Shown: positions 6,687 through 14,626 of the stretch, one piece after another
Layout: the number at the start of each line of letters is the position of its first letter
Numbering within the stretch: the first letter of the stretch is position 1
Source: Chloroflexota bacterium
GTDB lineage: Bacteria > Chloroflexota > Anaerolineae > UBA4142
Assembly: GCA_023381515.1 (NCBI GenBank)
Contig: JAMCQI010000111.1
Location: forward strand, 1-24,791
Reading direction: 5' to 3'
Length of the DNA stretch: 24,791 bases
Notes under the pieces: generated by a model
The model's input: only the letters and a program-made list of their open reading frames with translations
The model's database searches: none
Told to the model about the DNA's origin: nothing
Position numbers and translations under genes: made by a program

Positions 6687-7031
6687 CTAGATCCTGTCCC
6701 ACCCATATTTGGACAGGTCCATCCGGCCGTCTCGACGAAAGTGAACCCCCTCCTCCTTCAGTCGGATTCGTTGTTCCTGATAGCCCGCGGTCGGGCGAAG
6801 GCTGATCCGCCCTTGTGAATTAACCACTCGGTGCCAGGGAACATCGTCCGGGCAAGCGCGCATAGCCCAGCCGACCGTCCGCGCCCCGTGCGGCATGCCC
6901 AGCGCCCGCGCAATTTGCCCATAGGTCACCACACGCCCTCGCGGCACCTGCCGCACCAACCTGTATACCTGCACAAACAGTGTGTTCCCTTCGGGCCGCT
7001 CTTTGCGTGTCCGAGTTCCTTTACTCAACAC
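6687..7031 (-). CDS. Alkyltransferase-like protein (ATL, MGMT fold, Cys replaced by Trp)
   Basis: The protein has the DNA-binding domain of O6-alkylguanine-DNA alkyltransferase: V-P-R-G-R-V-V-T-Y-G-Q-I-A (with Y37), the G-A-R-T-V-G-W-A-M recognition helix with arginine finger R51, and P-W-H-R-V at 65-69. Active MGMT/Ogt enzymes have P-C-H-R there; Trp66 replaces the acceptor cysteine, which defines ATL proteins. These bind O6-alkylguanine, flip it and recruit nucleotide excision repair rather than reversing the damage. At 114 residues it has only this domain, the usual ATL size. The start is GTG 7031 with a weak GTGGGG upstream; TTG 7028 is an alternative. It follows tsaD on the same strand after 92 bp and may be co-transcribed. 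Confidence 0.88.
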   Translation of the reverse strand: MLSKGTRTRKERPEGNTLFVQVYRLVRQVPRGRVVTYGQIARALGMPHGARTVGWAMRACPDDVPWHRVVNSQGRISLRPTAGYQEQRIRLKEEGVHFRRDGRMDLSKYGWDRI

Positions 7032-7123
7032 ATAGCCCCACTGCCGCTCACGCTTGATGTTTCAGGTTCCAGGTATAAAACTCAAAGGACGCTCATCGCG
7101 TTCTACGTTTTGCGTTTGACGCC

Positions 7124-8179
7124 TCACGTCCCAGGTTTCGCGTTTCCGTCCTCTGCCAACCGCTTTTCTCTGCTGGGCAGCTGCAAGCTCGGCACCACAT
7201 CCAAATCCAAACCGCTCTTTTCGCCTTGCCGGATGTGCCACCAAGCCGCGGCCGCGATCATCGCACCATTGTCGATGCACAACTTGGGCGGGGGAACAAG
7301 CACCGGCAAATCGGCCTCTGCAACCATCCTCTCTCGCAAGCGCGCGTTCGCCGCGACCCCGCCCGCGAGGAGAATCTGCTTGGCACCAAAGTCCCTAGCC
7401 GCCTGCTCGGTCTTTTCAATCAGCACGTCCGTAATCGCCGCCTGGAAGCTCGCGGCGATGTCGGCCACTGGCAATGGTCCCTGGCGCTTCAAATCCTCTA
7501 CGGTGTGAAGCACGGCCGTCTTTAGCCCGCTGAATGAAAAGTTATAGCTGCCGCGCAGCCAGGCCCGCGGCAGCTTGACCGCCGCTGGATTGCCCGCTAC
7601 CGCGGCTTGTTGGATCGCCGGGCCGCCCGGATAGCCTAACCCCACGAGCCGCGCAACCTTGTCAAACGCCTCGCCCGCCGCATCGTCGAGTGTCCGTCCG
7701 ATCAATTCGTAATCATTGTGACCGCGCATCAAGACCAGCTCGGAATGTCCACCGGAGACGATAAGCGCAATGAGAGGAAATGGGTTTTCGGGCAGAGCGC
7801 TCGCAGTCGCCTCCAGCCAGTTCGCATAGATGTGACCTTCGAGGTGATTGATGCCGATGAGTGGCAAATCGTTCGCATAGGCAATGGCTTTCGCAGTGTT
7901 CACGCCGACCAGCAGCGAGCCCGCAAGCCCGGGCCCATTTGTCACCGCAACGGCCGTCAGATCTTGGAACTTTAACCCCGCGTCTCTCAGCGCTTGCTCG
8001 ATGACAGGCACGATCTTGAGCACATGCTCACGGGATGCCATCTCTGGGAACACGCCGCCATACTGGGCGTGCAGAGCGATTTGCGATGCGACCACATTGG
8101 ATAAAATGAGGCGGCCATCTTGAACCACAGAGGCCGCTGTCTCGTCACATGAAGTTTCAATTCCTAGAATGAGTGCCAC
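7124..8179 (-). CDS. tsaD: tRNA N6-adenosine threonylcarbamoyltransferase
   Basis: TsaD (Kae1/Gcp family) transfers the threonylcarbamoyl group to A37 of ANN-decoding tRNAs, working with TsaB and TsaE. The ASKHA fold is clear: I-L-G-I-E-T-S-C-D-E-T at residues 4-14, the G-P-G-L-A-G-S-L-L-V-G nucleotide loop near 82-92, metal ligands H112 and H116 in N-H-L-E-G-H, I-V-S-G-G-H-S-E, and the late L-A-G-G-V-A-A-N-A-R-L-R. Its 351 residues fit the family. The start is GTG 8179, chosen because AGAAGGA lies 5 nt upstream and the protein begins exactly at the conserved strand. It lies 32 bp after the PP2C-like gene, so both probably share a transcript. Confidence 0.96.
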   Translation of the reverse strand: MALILGIETSCDETAASVVQDGRLILSNVVASQIALHAQYGGVFPEMASREHVLKIVPVIEQALRDAGLKFQDLTAVAVTNGPGLAGSLLVGVNTAKAIAYANDLPLIGINHLEGHIYANWLEATASALPENPFPLIALIVSGGHSELVLMRGHNDYELIGRTLDDAAGEAFDKVARLVGLGYPGGPAIQQAAVAGNPAAVKLPRAWLRGSYNFSFSGLKTAVLHTVEDLKRQGPLPVADIAASFQAAITDVLIEKTEQAARDFGAKQILLAGGVAANARLRERMVAEADLPVLVPPPKLCIDNGAMIAAAAWWHIRQGEKSGLDLDVVPSLQLPSREKRLAEDGNAKPGT

Positions 8180-8211
8180 TTGATCCTTCTTACGTCTTGC
8201 GACCCTCGCAC

Positions 8212-10536
8212 TTATTGAGGGATGGTCGCAAGATACGCTTCGTTTCCGTTGACGAAGTATAGTTTGCGATTCGTTTCATCCACCGTCACGGTTTTCAGAT
8301 TATCGAAGAGTCCCCGGTCGGGCCGACGAGGGCGAAATTGGCGGCCCAGCTTGCCTGTAGCTTTGTCAAGCTGCAAAATCCTCTGGTTGCCCGAATCGAC
8401 CACGTAGAGCCCAACCTGGGAAGATGACGTGAAAAGCGCCGTGGGCTTGAGCATGGTGACGTCCAGGTCACGCGGGGTAAAGTCGACTAGATTTCCATTT
8501 GTCAAGCGCCAGATCGTCCCATCCGGACGCAAAACCCACACGTCTCCATCGACGGCAAAATCGACGGCATTCGAAAGGTTCACATTCATGCCGGGCATCA
8601 TAAAGGGGACACCCACCGTCCACAATCCATCGGTCCCGGCCGTGTACTTTAGGATTTGATTGCGCGAGGGATCGAGCAGGTACAGGTTGCCCAGATAGCT
8701 CGTCACGAGACTCCCCGCAGCCCATTGCGAGCCATCGCTCGCCGCTCGGGCAGTCCATTGGCCTCGCTTTGGCTCAAAGAGCCAAAAAGTGCCGTTCCGT
8801 TCCAGCACCAACAGGCGCCCCGTGTCAATCCAGGCCATGTCGATCAATTCACCTACGGTCCGGTCGCTCACATTGTCCCCGGTTTTCAGTATCACGCCAT
8901 CGCCCGAGATGGGAGTCGCGGCGGATCCGGCATCGTTCATAGTATAGCGGTAGACGCGTCCGAGGCCGCGGTCCAGAACAAAAAGGTCGGGCCAATGGGA
9001 AACTAGGCGGGACGGATTTGCTTTGGGGTCGGAAAAGGTGCCAAACTTGGCCACATACGGCAGTATGGCCGTGTTCGCCAAACTGTCGAGTAGGTCCTGC
9101 ACCTGGTAATATGCGTCCCGCACGCCGCTGTCATTGGGGGTGAGACTGCGGGCCTGCCGGATGAGTGTGAGCGCATCGTTGAACTGCTGGCGGGCGGCGT
9201 TCTTGTCGGAACTGGCCAGCTTCGTGCCCATTTCCACGGCTGTATTTGCCTGTTTCAGCCACTGGGTTATCTGTGCTCCCTGGCCGCGCTGTGCTTCCAC
9301 CCGATAGCTCACCCACGCGGCGCCCGACACGCCAAGGAGGAGAAGAGGGAAAAGCAGCGCGGCTAGACGCCAGATCTTGGACCGGTCAATCCACCGGCTA
9401 GGTTCGGCAGCCTTGCTCTCTTCAGGGTCGGGGAGGAACGCGCTGGCCGAAAAGCTCAGTAGGTGCACTCCTCCGCGGACAAAACTCGTCATGACGCGGC
9501 TCGACCATGCAATGCTGCGCGTCCAGTCAATCCGTTCTCGCTCTTGGAGCGCAGATTGCGTCCGGCTGACGGCGGGCGGAACATTTTTCAGAGCTGTCGT
9601 GTCGCGAAGCCGGTGGACCTCGCGAGAGACCGGGAAGGGAGCGGCATCCGATACCTGGGCCGCTCTTTGGCCGACGGCGCCCGCTGCTCTCTCTTCGTTT
9701 AGCTCTTCAGTGTCCTCTTGAATCTCCGCGGGCTCTGTCGGCGTCACCCCGGCATAGGTCGGCTCGTCAGAGGTCGGCTCTGCCCATATAACTTGGCCGA
9801 ACTCCGGTTCGCGGGATGGGAGTTCGTCTGGCTCCCTTTCTGCGCCCCGAGACTCGCCGGCGAGCCGGACGGCAATGATGGACAAGTCCGTGGAGCCCGC
9901 CACCTCTTCGAGCCTCTCGATAATCTCGTCGGGGTGATGCTCGGCAAGGGTGTCGAGGAGTTCCTCCTCCGTCAGCAGGTGAGCCAGGGTTCGGGAAGAG
10001 AACAACAGAATATCCCCGGGCTCGAGACTCACGTGAAACACATCAGGCACGTAATCGCTGCGGTCCCCAAGCGGAACCGTACCGGGAGTTGGGTAATCCT
10101 GCACTGTGTCGACCGGTTCAAACCAGGGCGAGGCTCCCGGATAGCGGCGCAGGGTCCTGCCGCGGACGTGACACGTTAGTCCCGGACCTGCCTGCGCAAT
10201 AAACAGTTCCTGTTCTCGCAGAACGGCGGCCGTGATCCCCGCTTGCTGCCCGACTTGCGCGGCGTCTGCGTTCGCCTCTAACAGCTCGGCATTCACCGCT
10301 CGGACCGCCTGGGTGAGTGCGAGCGTCACACTCCCGCGGCCTGCCAGGAACTCGCGCTGTGCGGTTCTGATCAGATCGCGTGCGAGTGAGCCGCGGTCTT
10401 GTGGAGGTCCGAACAAGTCGACGACTAAACACAGATACCCTCGGCCTCGGTCCACAAAGATTCCAACGGTATCGCACGACTCTTGCCAGGCGCCGCCGAT
10501 CAGGCAGAGCTTGGCGAGCGCGGTCTCTGTATCCAC
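8212..10536 (-). CDS. Degenerate PP2C-like domain, membrane helix and beta-propeller protein
   Basis: Three regions are visible in about 774 residues. Residues 1-225 resemble the PP2C/SpoIIE phosphatase fold: V-V-D-L-F-G-P-P-Q where active enzymes have a D-G metal motif, L-E-P-G-D-I-L-L-F-S-S-R-T-L, and G-S-T-D-L-S-I-I-A-V where D-N is usual. Most metal ligands are therefore missing and it is probably not catalytic. A Glu/Pro-rich linker (230-380) leads to one membrane helix (about 389-409). After a helical stretch, the C-terminal half has repeated Y-R-Y-T, L-D-P-S-R-N-Q-I-L-K-Y, W-V-L-R-P-D-G-T-I-W-R-L and V-D-S-G-N-Q-R-I-L-Q-L units of an NHL-like propeller, expected outside the cell. I chose GTG 10536 because the promoter places the transcript start there; ATG 10545 overlaps the -10 box. 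The role is unknown; signal reception across the membrane is an inference. Confidence 0.8.
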   Translation of the reverse strand: MDTETALAKLCLIGGAWQESCDTVGIFVDRGRGYLCLVVDLFGPPQDRGSLARDLIRTAQREFLAGRGSVTLALTQAVRAVNAELLEANADAAQVGQQAGITAAVLREQELFIAQAGPGLTCHVRGRTLRRYPGASPWFEPVDTVQDYPTPGTVPLGDRSDYVPDVFHVSLEPGDILLFSSRTLAHLLTEEELLDTLAEHHPDEIIERLEEVAGSTDLSIIAVRLAGESRGAEREPDELPSREPEFGQVIWAEPTSDEPTYAGVTPTEPAEIQEDTEELNEERAAGAVGQRAAQVSDAAPFPVSREVHRLRDTTALKNVPPAVSRTQSALQERERIDWTRSIAWSSRVMTSFVRGGVHLLSFSASAFLPDPEESKAAEPSRWIDRSKIWRLAALLFPLLLLGVSGAAWVSYRVEAQRGQGAQITQWLKQANTAVEMGTKLASSDKNAARQQFNDALTLIRQARSLTPNDSGVRDAYYQVQDLLDSLANTAILPYVAKFGTFSDPKANPSRLVSHWPDLFVLDRGLGRVYRYTMNDAGSAATPISGDGVILKTGDNVSDRTVGELIDMAWIDTGRLLVLERNGTFWLFEPKRGQWTARAASDGSQWAAGSLVTSYLGNLYLLDPSRNQILKYTAGTDGLWTVGVPFMMPGMNVNLSNAVDFAVDGDVWVLRPDGTIWRLTNGNLVDFTPRDLDVTMLKPTALFTSSSQVGLYVVDSGNQRILQLDKATGKLGRQFRPRRPDRGLFDNLKTVTVDETNRKLYFVNGNEAYLATIPQ

Positions 10537-10543
10537 GCGTAAC

Positions 10544-10572
10544 ATTATACAACGTGAACAAAAGAATGCCAA
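10544..10572 (-). promoter_or_regulatory. Promoter of the PP2C-like/tsaD transcript, apparently leaderless
   Basis: On the minus strand TTGGCA (10567-10572) and TATAAT (10544-10549) are 17 bp apart. The predicted start falls at 10536-10537, on the in-frame GTG codon, so the message would have no leader. The first in-frame ATG (10545) is part of the -10 box and cannot be transcribed from this promoter. Confidence 0.7.
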
Positions 10573-10602
10573 CAAAATGAAAAGGAATCGACGTTGGTAG
10601 AG

Positions 10603-11463
10603 TCAAGGTGTAAAGGAGACGAGGTCTGTCGTAGCGGTCGTGGATTGGAAGGTCAGTTCCGACTTGACCAGACCGACATCGCGCGCGTACCACGAGACTT
10701 CGGACACATTCATGGTCGTGGGCACCCCAATGAAGCCGAGAGACGCCGTTAAATTCATCGTCGTCGCAGATTCGACACGGTACGTGTCGAATGTCCCTGC
10801 GGGCACCGTAACCCGTTCTTGGCCCGTAATCCGATTCTGCGTGTCAATGTCTCCTTGACCATTGATCGGATTGTTGTTGTTCTTGAATTGCCCTTTGACG
10901 CTGTAATGATTGGTCCAGGTCGCTCCGACGTTCCACTGGTTCGCCGGTGGAATAGTGATCCCCCTGCTGTCGAGCGTCTCTGAAACGAATTGAGAGCCAC
11001 TGGTGGCCGCGAGGTCGACGAGTTGTGTGGCGAGCAGTCCGTCAGGGGAACAAACCCAGTCGGTATTAACGTTTCCATCCGCGAAGACTCGATGCTCCGA
11101 GAATCCAGTGGGCGTAATGTTCGTCAGAGTCATCGTGTAGGGTGTGACCGCCGTGCTCGTCGAGCCATAACTAATCTGATAATTCCAACTTGCATCGGGC
11201 TTGACGGGATGGAAGGGATTATCGCAGGTTGAAGCTTGCGCGGTGGCCGGTGCCAGAGCAGGAACAGGGATGGGAGTCGACATCGGGAGCGTAGGGCTGG
11301 GCGGCACGAAGGCCGCCGTGGGAACGCTGGTCACTGTAGGAGAAGGTACTACTTGCGTTGGAACTGGCGTCACGGTTGTAGGGATCAATGCCGTTGGGGG
11401 TGGATTGGACGAGCAACCGACGGCGAGAGCCGCCATGACAGCTAAAAGAGTACTTGTCCTCAA
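10603..11463 (-). CDS. Secreted lipoprotein of unknown function
   Basis: A TTG start at 11463 is chosen because GGAGG lies 5 nt before it and the signal peptide starts there: R-T-S-T-L-L-A-V-M-A-A-L then A-V-G-C as lipobox (Cys about residue 17). A 70-residue linker rich in T-P, V-P and S-P follows, then a roughly 190-residue domain with conserved-looking aromatic strands (S-W-N-Y-Q-I-S-Y, W-N-V-G-A-T-W-T-N-H-Y). Near the end come V-P-A-G-T-F-D-T-Y-R-V-E and W-Y-A-R-D-V-G-L-V-K. That ending resembles DUF3108-type beta-sheet domains of envelope proteins, but the match is weak. It is 286 residues long, faces outside the membrane, and sits upstream of the PP2C-like gene, which has its own promoter. 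Upstream of the TTG (11464-11600) I see no convincing minus-strand promoter. Confidence 0.8.
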   Translation of the reverse strand: MRTSTLLAVMAALAVGCSSNPPPTALIPTTVTPVPTQVVPSPTVTSVPTAAFVPPSPTLPMSTPIPVPALAPATAQASTCDNPFHPVKPDASWNYQISYGSTSTAVTPYTMTLTNITPTGFSEHRVFADGNVNTDWVCSPDGLLATQLVDLAATSGSQFVSETLDSRGITIPPANQWNVGATWTNHYSVKGQFKNNNNPINGQGDIDTQNRITGQERVTVPAGTFDTYRVESATTMNLTASLGFIGVPTTMNVSEVSWYARDVGLVKSELTFQSTTATTDLVSFTP

Positions 11464-11577
11464 CTCATCCTCCGGATTTCGGCTCAAATGCAAGACTACA
11501 GTCGGGCACTGGCCGAATTTCTTTTTCCAACGTTCGCACTGAATCGACGTTATGGTGCCGGCAGGCACCGCATTTGC

Positions 11578-11606
11578 TGGACGCATGTCTGCTTACGCGG
11601 TATAAT
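11578..11606 (+). promoter_or_regulatory. Candidate rsmI promoter
   Basis: TGGACG (11578-11583) and TATAAT (11601-11606) are 17 bp apart on the plus strand. Transcription from about 11613 would give rsmI a leader of roughly 170 nt. The -10 is perfect and the -35 moderate. The 322-bp gap 11464-11785 otherwise holds a 6-bp hairpin (GGTGCC-ggca-GGCACC, 11554-11569) and the repeat at 11746, with no gene. Confidence 0.55.
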
Positions 11607-11745
11607 GCTCTGAGCGCAGAATGTTCGGAAGGAGCGCATAAAGGCCGCTCATCGGATTGAAATTTCTCGCATTCACGGCTTTGCTCCGACAGCTGGCAAC
11701 TGGATAAAACCAGAAGTAGACCCATTTCATCCTTCATTCTCGCAG

Positions 11746-11767
11746 AGGTCGCGGGGTTTAGCGACCT
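11746..11767 (-). repeat. Single diverged copy of the hairpin repeat in the rsmI leader
   Basis: A 7-bp stem (AGGTCGC / GCGACCT) with an 8-nt loop ends 18 bp before the rsmI ATG. Read on the minus strand, GGTCGCTAAACCCCGCGACC closely matches the start of the 27-bp repeat unit in the permease gene (GGTCGCTAGATCCCGCGGGC). I therefore treat it as one copy of the same repeat family in opposite orientation. It could affect rsmI translation because it sits close to the start codon. Confidence 0.55.
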
Positions 11768-11785
11768 TCCGCCTTCTGACACGAA

Positions 11786-12619
11786 ATGTCCACTCTCTAT
11801 CTTGTCGCAACGCCGATCGGGAATCTCGAAGACATTACCTTGCGGGCTTTGCGGATTCTCAAACAGGTATCCCTCGTGGCCGCGGAGGATACGCGCACCG
11901 CACGCAACCTGTTGACCCATTTCGACATCTCGACGCCCGTCACTTCTTACTTTGAGCACAACAAGATTGATAAGCTCGAAACCATCTTGGACGCCCTCGA
12001 TCAAGGCGACGTAGCCGTAATTTCGGAAGCCGGAATGCCTGGCCTCTCGGACCCCGGTTACGAACTCGTCCGCGCCGCGCTGGCGCGGGGTTTCCGCGTC
12101 GAGCCTATTCCGGGGCCGAGCGCGCTCACGACGGCTCTTGTGGCATCGGGCCTGCCCACGGATCAGTTCGTCTTCCTCGGTTTCTTGCCGCGCCAGCCGT
12201 GCGCTCGGCGCAAGGCGCTAAAAGCCATCGCGGGCGAGCCGCGCACCCTGGTGGCTTATGAGGCACCCCACCGCATTGAGGAAACGCTGGGAGATATTGC
12301 AGCCATTTTGGGAGACCGGCATATTTGCGTGGCCCGTGAACTGACCAAACTGCACGAGGAGTACATCCGCGGATCAGTCACGGCGGCGCACGAACACTTC
12401 CAGGCCCAGACGCCGCGCGGCGAGTTTACGCTGATTATTGCCGGAGCAACCGAGTCGGACGCGTCCCAATCTCAACAGGAATGGGATGACCAGCGTGTGC
12501 GCGCGGCAGTGCAGGATTTGATCGCCTCCGGCTTGACGCGCACGGACGCCGTGAAGCGGGTGACGCAGTCCTCCGGTTGGGACCGGCGCGCCGTGTACCG
12601 ACTGGCCATCGGTAAATAG
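11786..12619 (+). CDS. rsmI: 16S rRNA (cytidine1402-2'-O)-methyltransferase
   Basis: RsmI methylates the ribose of C1402 in the ribosomal P-site using S-adenosylmethionine. The protein starts L-Y-L-V-A-T-P-I-G-N-L-E-D-I-T-L-R-A, the family signature. It continues with A-A-E-D-T-R-T-A-R-N-L-L, the S-E-A-G-M-P-G-L-S-D-P-G loop (usually D-A-G-T-P), P-I-P-G-P-S-A-L-T-T-A-L, L-G-F-L-P-R and Y-E-A-P-H-R-I. The C-terminal 45 residues (D-L-I-A-S-G-L-T-R-T-D-A-V-K-R-V) are the small RsmI helical domain. At 277 residues it is full length. ATG 11786 starts at the conserved motif but has no visible Shine-Dalgarno. A loose hairpin near 12629-12653 may end the transcript. Confidence 0.95.
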   Translation: MSTLYLVATPIGNLEDITLRALRILKQVSLVAAEDTRTARNLLTHFDISTPVTSYFEHNKIDKLETILDALDQGDVAVISEAGMPGLSDPGYELVRAALARGFRVEPIPGPSALTTALVASGLPTDQFVFLGFLPRQPCARRKALKAIAGEPRTLVAYEAPHRIEETLGDIAAILGDRHICVARELTKLHEEYIRGSVTAAHEHFQAQTPRGEFTLIIAGATESDASQSQQEWDDQRVRAAVQDLIASGLTRTDAVKRVTQSSGWDRRAVYRLAIGK

Positions 12620-12633
12620 GGTGCGCAACGCGC

Positions 12634-12662
12634 TTGCCCTTACGCAAGGTGCGTGCTATACT
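12634..12662 (+). promoter_or_regulatory. Promoter in front of the decayed CBS-like gene
   Basis: TTGCCC (12634-12639) and TATACT (12657-12662) are 17 bp apart. Six bases after the -10 box comes GTG 12669, in frame with the first recognisable pseudogene residues, so any transcript would begin at that codon. The promoter looks intact although the gene behind it is broken. Confidence 0.5.
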
Positions 12663-12668
12663 TGACGC

Positions 12669-13300
12669 GTGCTGAAGGCTGCCAAGCGGGGAGGCAAGCT
12701 TTGCCCCGGCGGCATCATTGTCGAGGCGACTTTCGGCATTACCGGAGTGGGCTAGCGGTCGCGGCAGCCGTTCAAGGCTACCGCTGCATCTTTGTCATGG
12801 CGGACAAGATGAGCGAGGAAAAGGCGCGGCTGCTCCGCGCCCGCGTGATAATCACGCCGACCGTTTTTGAGCCAGAGGACCCCCGCCCGTACTACTCTGT
12901 CGCCAAGCTCCTCGTCGGGGAAACACCTAATTCCATCCTCGCCGGCCAGTATTGGAACCTGGCGAATCCTGCCGCTGACTTAAAGACGTCGTGTCCGGAG
13001 ACCTGAGGTCAGACCAGAAGGCAAATCGATTCTCTTGTCTACGGGTTGGGCAGGGGAGGTACGATCACCGGGGCGGCGCGATTCCTCAATGAGCAAAACT
13101 TAACGTCAAGGTGATCGGCGTGGACCCGGTAGGCTCTGTGCTCTCCGATTCCTTCAAAGCCGGAGGACAGATCCCCCCGGTGCGTTCTCCTGGGTCTCCA
13201 AGTCAGAATGCATCGGCGAGGACTCTATGTTTTCGGCCCTCGACTTTATACGTGGATGTTGCCATCCAGGCAAGCGTTGGCCTCCGCGACATCGTTGGCA
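12669..13300 (+). pseudogene. Decayed cystathionine beta-synthase/cysteine synthase-family gene
   Basis: Pieces of a PLP-dependent beta-synthase appear in order but in different frames. First, from GTG 12669, comes K-R-G-G-K-L-C-P-G-G-I-I-V-E-A-T-F-G-I-T-G-V-G, matching the family's E-A-T-S-G-N-T-G loop. After a stop or frameshift near 12755 come A-V-Q-G-Y-R-C-I-F-V-M-A-D-K-M-S and P-R-P-Y-Y-S-V-A-K-L-L. After another near 12980 come Y-G-L-G-R-G-G-T-I-T-G-A-A-R-F-L-N, then V-I-G-V-D-P-V-G-S. A final trace (I-G-E-D-S-M-F-S-A-L-D-F) lies near 13215. The first 40 or so residues, which carry the PLP lysine, are missing, as is the C-terminus. The Ser-to-Phe and Asn-to-Ile changes in the substrate loop also argue against function. 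The right end is approximate. Confidence 0.85.
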
Positions 13301-13375
13301 GACGAGCGAGTGATTGCGTTTGCCGCATGAGCTTCTTGGACGTTATACCACTGAAGGGAAAGCGCTAGAGCCAAC

Positions 13376-14614
13376 TTGGAGTCATCACCCCAGCCCGAGC
13401 CGAACACTTTTCCTGCCGGTCACAGCCCCGCGTTTGTCGGCGGGGTCTGGATGCTCGTGCTCGCCGTCTTCTTGCTCTTGTGCGGGTTTTGTTCTTCTCT
13501 TTTTTACATCGTGCTGCCGTTCGCGTCGCAGGCTCGCGCAGAGGAATTGCAGGCGAACGTGGTTTGCGGGTCCACGGCGGGGCTCGGTTTGCTCTTTGGC
13601 GCATTGATGGCGTGGCAAGGCTGGGCGACGGTGCGGGGGCGCGACACCGTCCAAGCCGCGCGCGTGTTTCCACCTGTCCTCGTGCTCGTTCTGGTGTTTG
13701 TGGGCGCGGTTCTCCTCGGACTGGGCGCATTGGCCTCACCGGCGGTCGCCGTGTACGCCTTTGCGCCGTGGCATTTCATCGCGTCGGCGCTTCCGCCCTT
13801 GGTCTATGTGGCCTACGCCGCACGCCGGCTGGGCAATCGTTCCGGGCTCCGTGCTCTGACGGTGGCCCTCGGCTGGGGGGCGTTGGGCTCGACCACCCTC
13901 GCGTTCCTACTCGAAGGCGTGGTGGGAGCCGCGCTCATTCTTGCTCTGGCGCTAGCACTTGCCAGCTTTCCTGGGAGTAGGGCGCTTCTCGATCAGCTGC
14001 AAGCGCAGCTACGGCTGGCCCAGCGTTCACAGGATTTCACAGGTTTGTCGGATTGGCTTTCCAGTCCTTTCGTAATGGCCGGCCTTGTCTTTTACTTTGC
14101 CTTGATTGTGCCCCCGCTCGAAGAGGCGGTCAAGGCACTTGTGGTCGCCTTTATCGATCCTCGCCGGACACGGGCGGCGGACGCGCTCTTATGGGGTCTA
14201 GCCGCAGGCGCCGGGTTTGCCATCATCGAGAACATGTTCAACGCGGCCACGTCGCTCGGAGCCTGGGCGCCGGTCGTATTACTCAGGGTCGGCGCCACGA
14301 CCATGCATGTGGCGAATGGCGGCATGGTCGGGCGAGGCTGGTTCGCGGCACGCGTGGAAGGGAGGTGGGGCTCGCTCATTGCCGCTTACGTCGTCAGTGT
14401 CTTGTTTCACGCCCTTTGGAACGGAACGGCCCTTTTCCTGGGGAACTATACTTCCGTTCTGACGGGCAGTCCCGTCGATCTGCAGGCGTTGCTGCCCGTC
14501 GGCGCACTGGGGCTGGTGCTCGTGCTCCTGACGTTCGCGGGGCTCGCCTGGATTGTTCTGGCCGTGCGGGCGGTGCGGCAGGCGCCGTCCGTGGAAACCA
14601 CAATTGCAGCATGA
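13376..14614 (+). CDS. PrsW-family intramembrane glutamic protease
   Basis: This is a polytopic membrane protein with about ten hydrophobic segments. The PrsW motifs are in the C-terminal half: P-P-L-E-E-A-V-K-A-L at 246-255 (E249, E250, K253), G-F-A-I-I-E-N-M-F with E285-N286, H311 in M-H-V-A-N-G-G-M, and H345 in F-H-A-L-W-N-G. In Bacillus subtilis PrsW makes the first cut in the anti-sigma factor RsiW, releasing SigW. Here an ECF sigma gene and a membrane partner lie just downstream on the same strand, so a similar role is plausible but inferred. The protein has 412 residues if it starts at TTG 13376. That start has no well-spaced Shine-Dalgarno, so a later start is possible. The stop is 12 bp before the first degV gene. 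Confidence 0.85.
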   Translation: MESSPQPEPNTFPAGHSPAFVGGVWMLVLAVFLLLCGFCSSLFYIVLPFASQARAEELQANVVCGSTAGLGLLFGALMAWQGWATVRGRDTVQAARVFPPVLVLVLVFVGAVLLGLGALASPAVAVYAFAPWHFIASALPPLVYVAYAARRLGNRSGLRALTVALGWGALGSTTLAFLLEGVVGAALILALALALASFPGSRALLDQLQAQLRLAQRSQDFTGLSDWLSSPFVMAGLVFYFALIVPPLEEAVKALVVAFIDPRRTRAADALLWGLAAGAGFAIIENMFNAATSLGAWAPVVLLRVGATTMHVANGGMVGRGWFAARVEGRWGSLIAAYVVSVLFHALWNGTALFLGNYTSVLTGSPVDLQALLPVGALGLVLVLLTFAGLAWIVLAVRAVRQAPSVETTIAA

Positions 14615-14626
14615 GGAAAGGAGAGA

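Noticed and set aside
7080..7123. ACGTTT-like short repeats between tsaD and the ATL gene as a regulatory element
   Set aside because: The units are irregular and few, and no promoter or hairpin goes with them.
10118..10693. A 191-codon minus-strand frame overlapping the PP2C-like gene start
   Set aside because: It is an out-of-frame shadow with an Arg-rich peptide and no motif.
12653..13006. A 117-codon frame as an intact small gene
   Set aside because: Only its middle matches a beta-synthase; the matching sequence before and after is in other frames, so it is part of the pseudogene.
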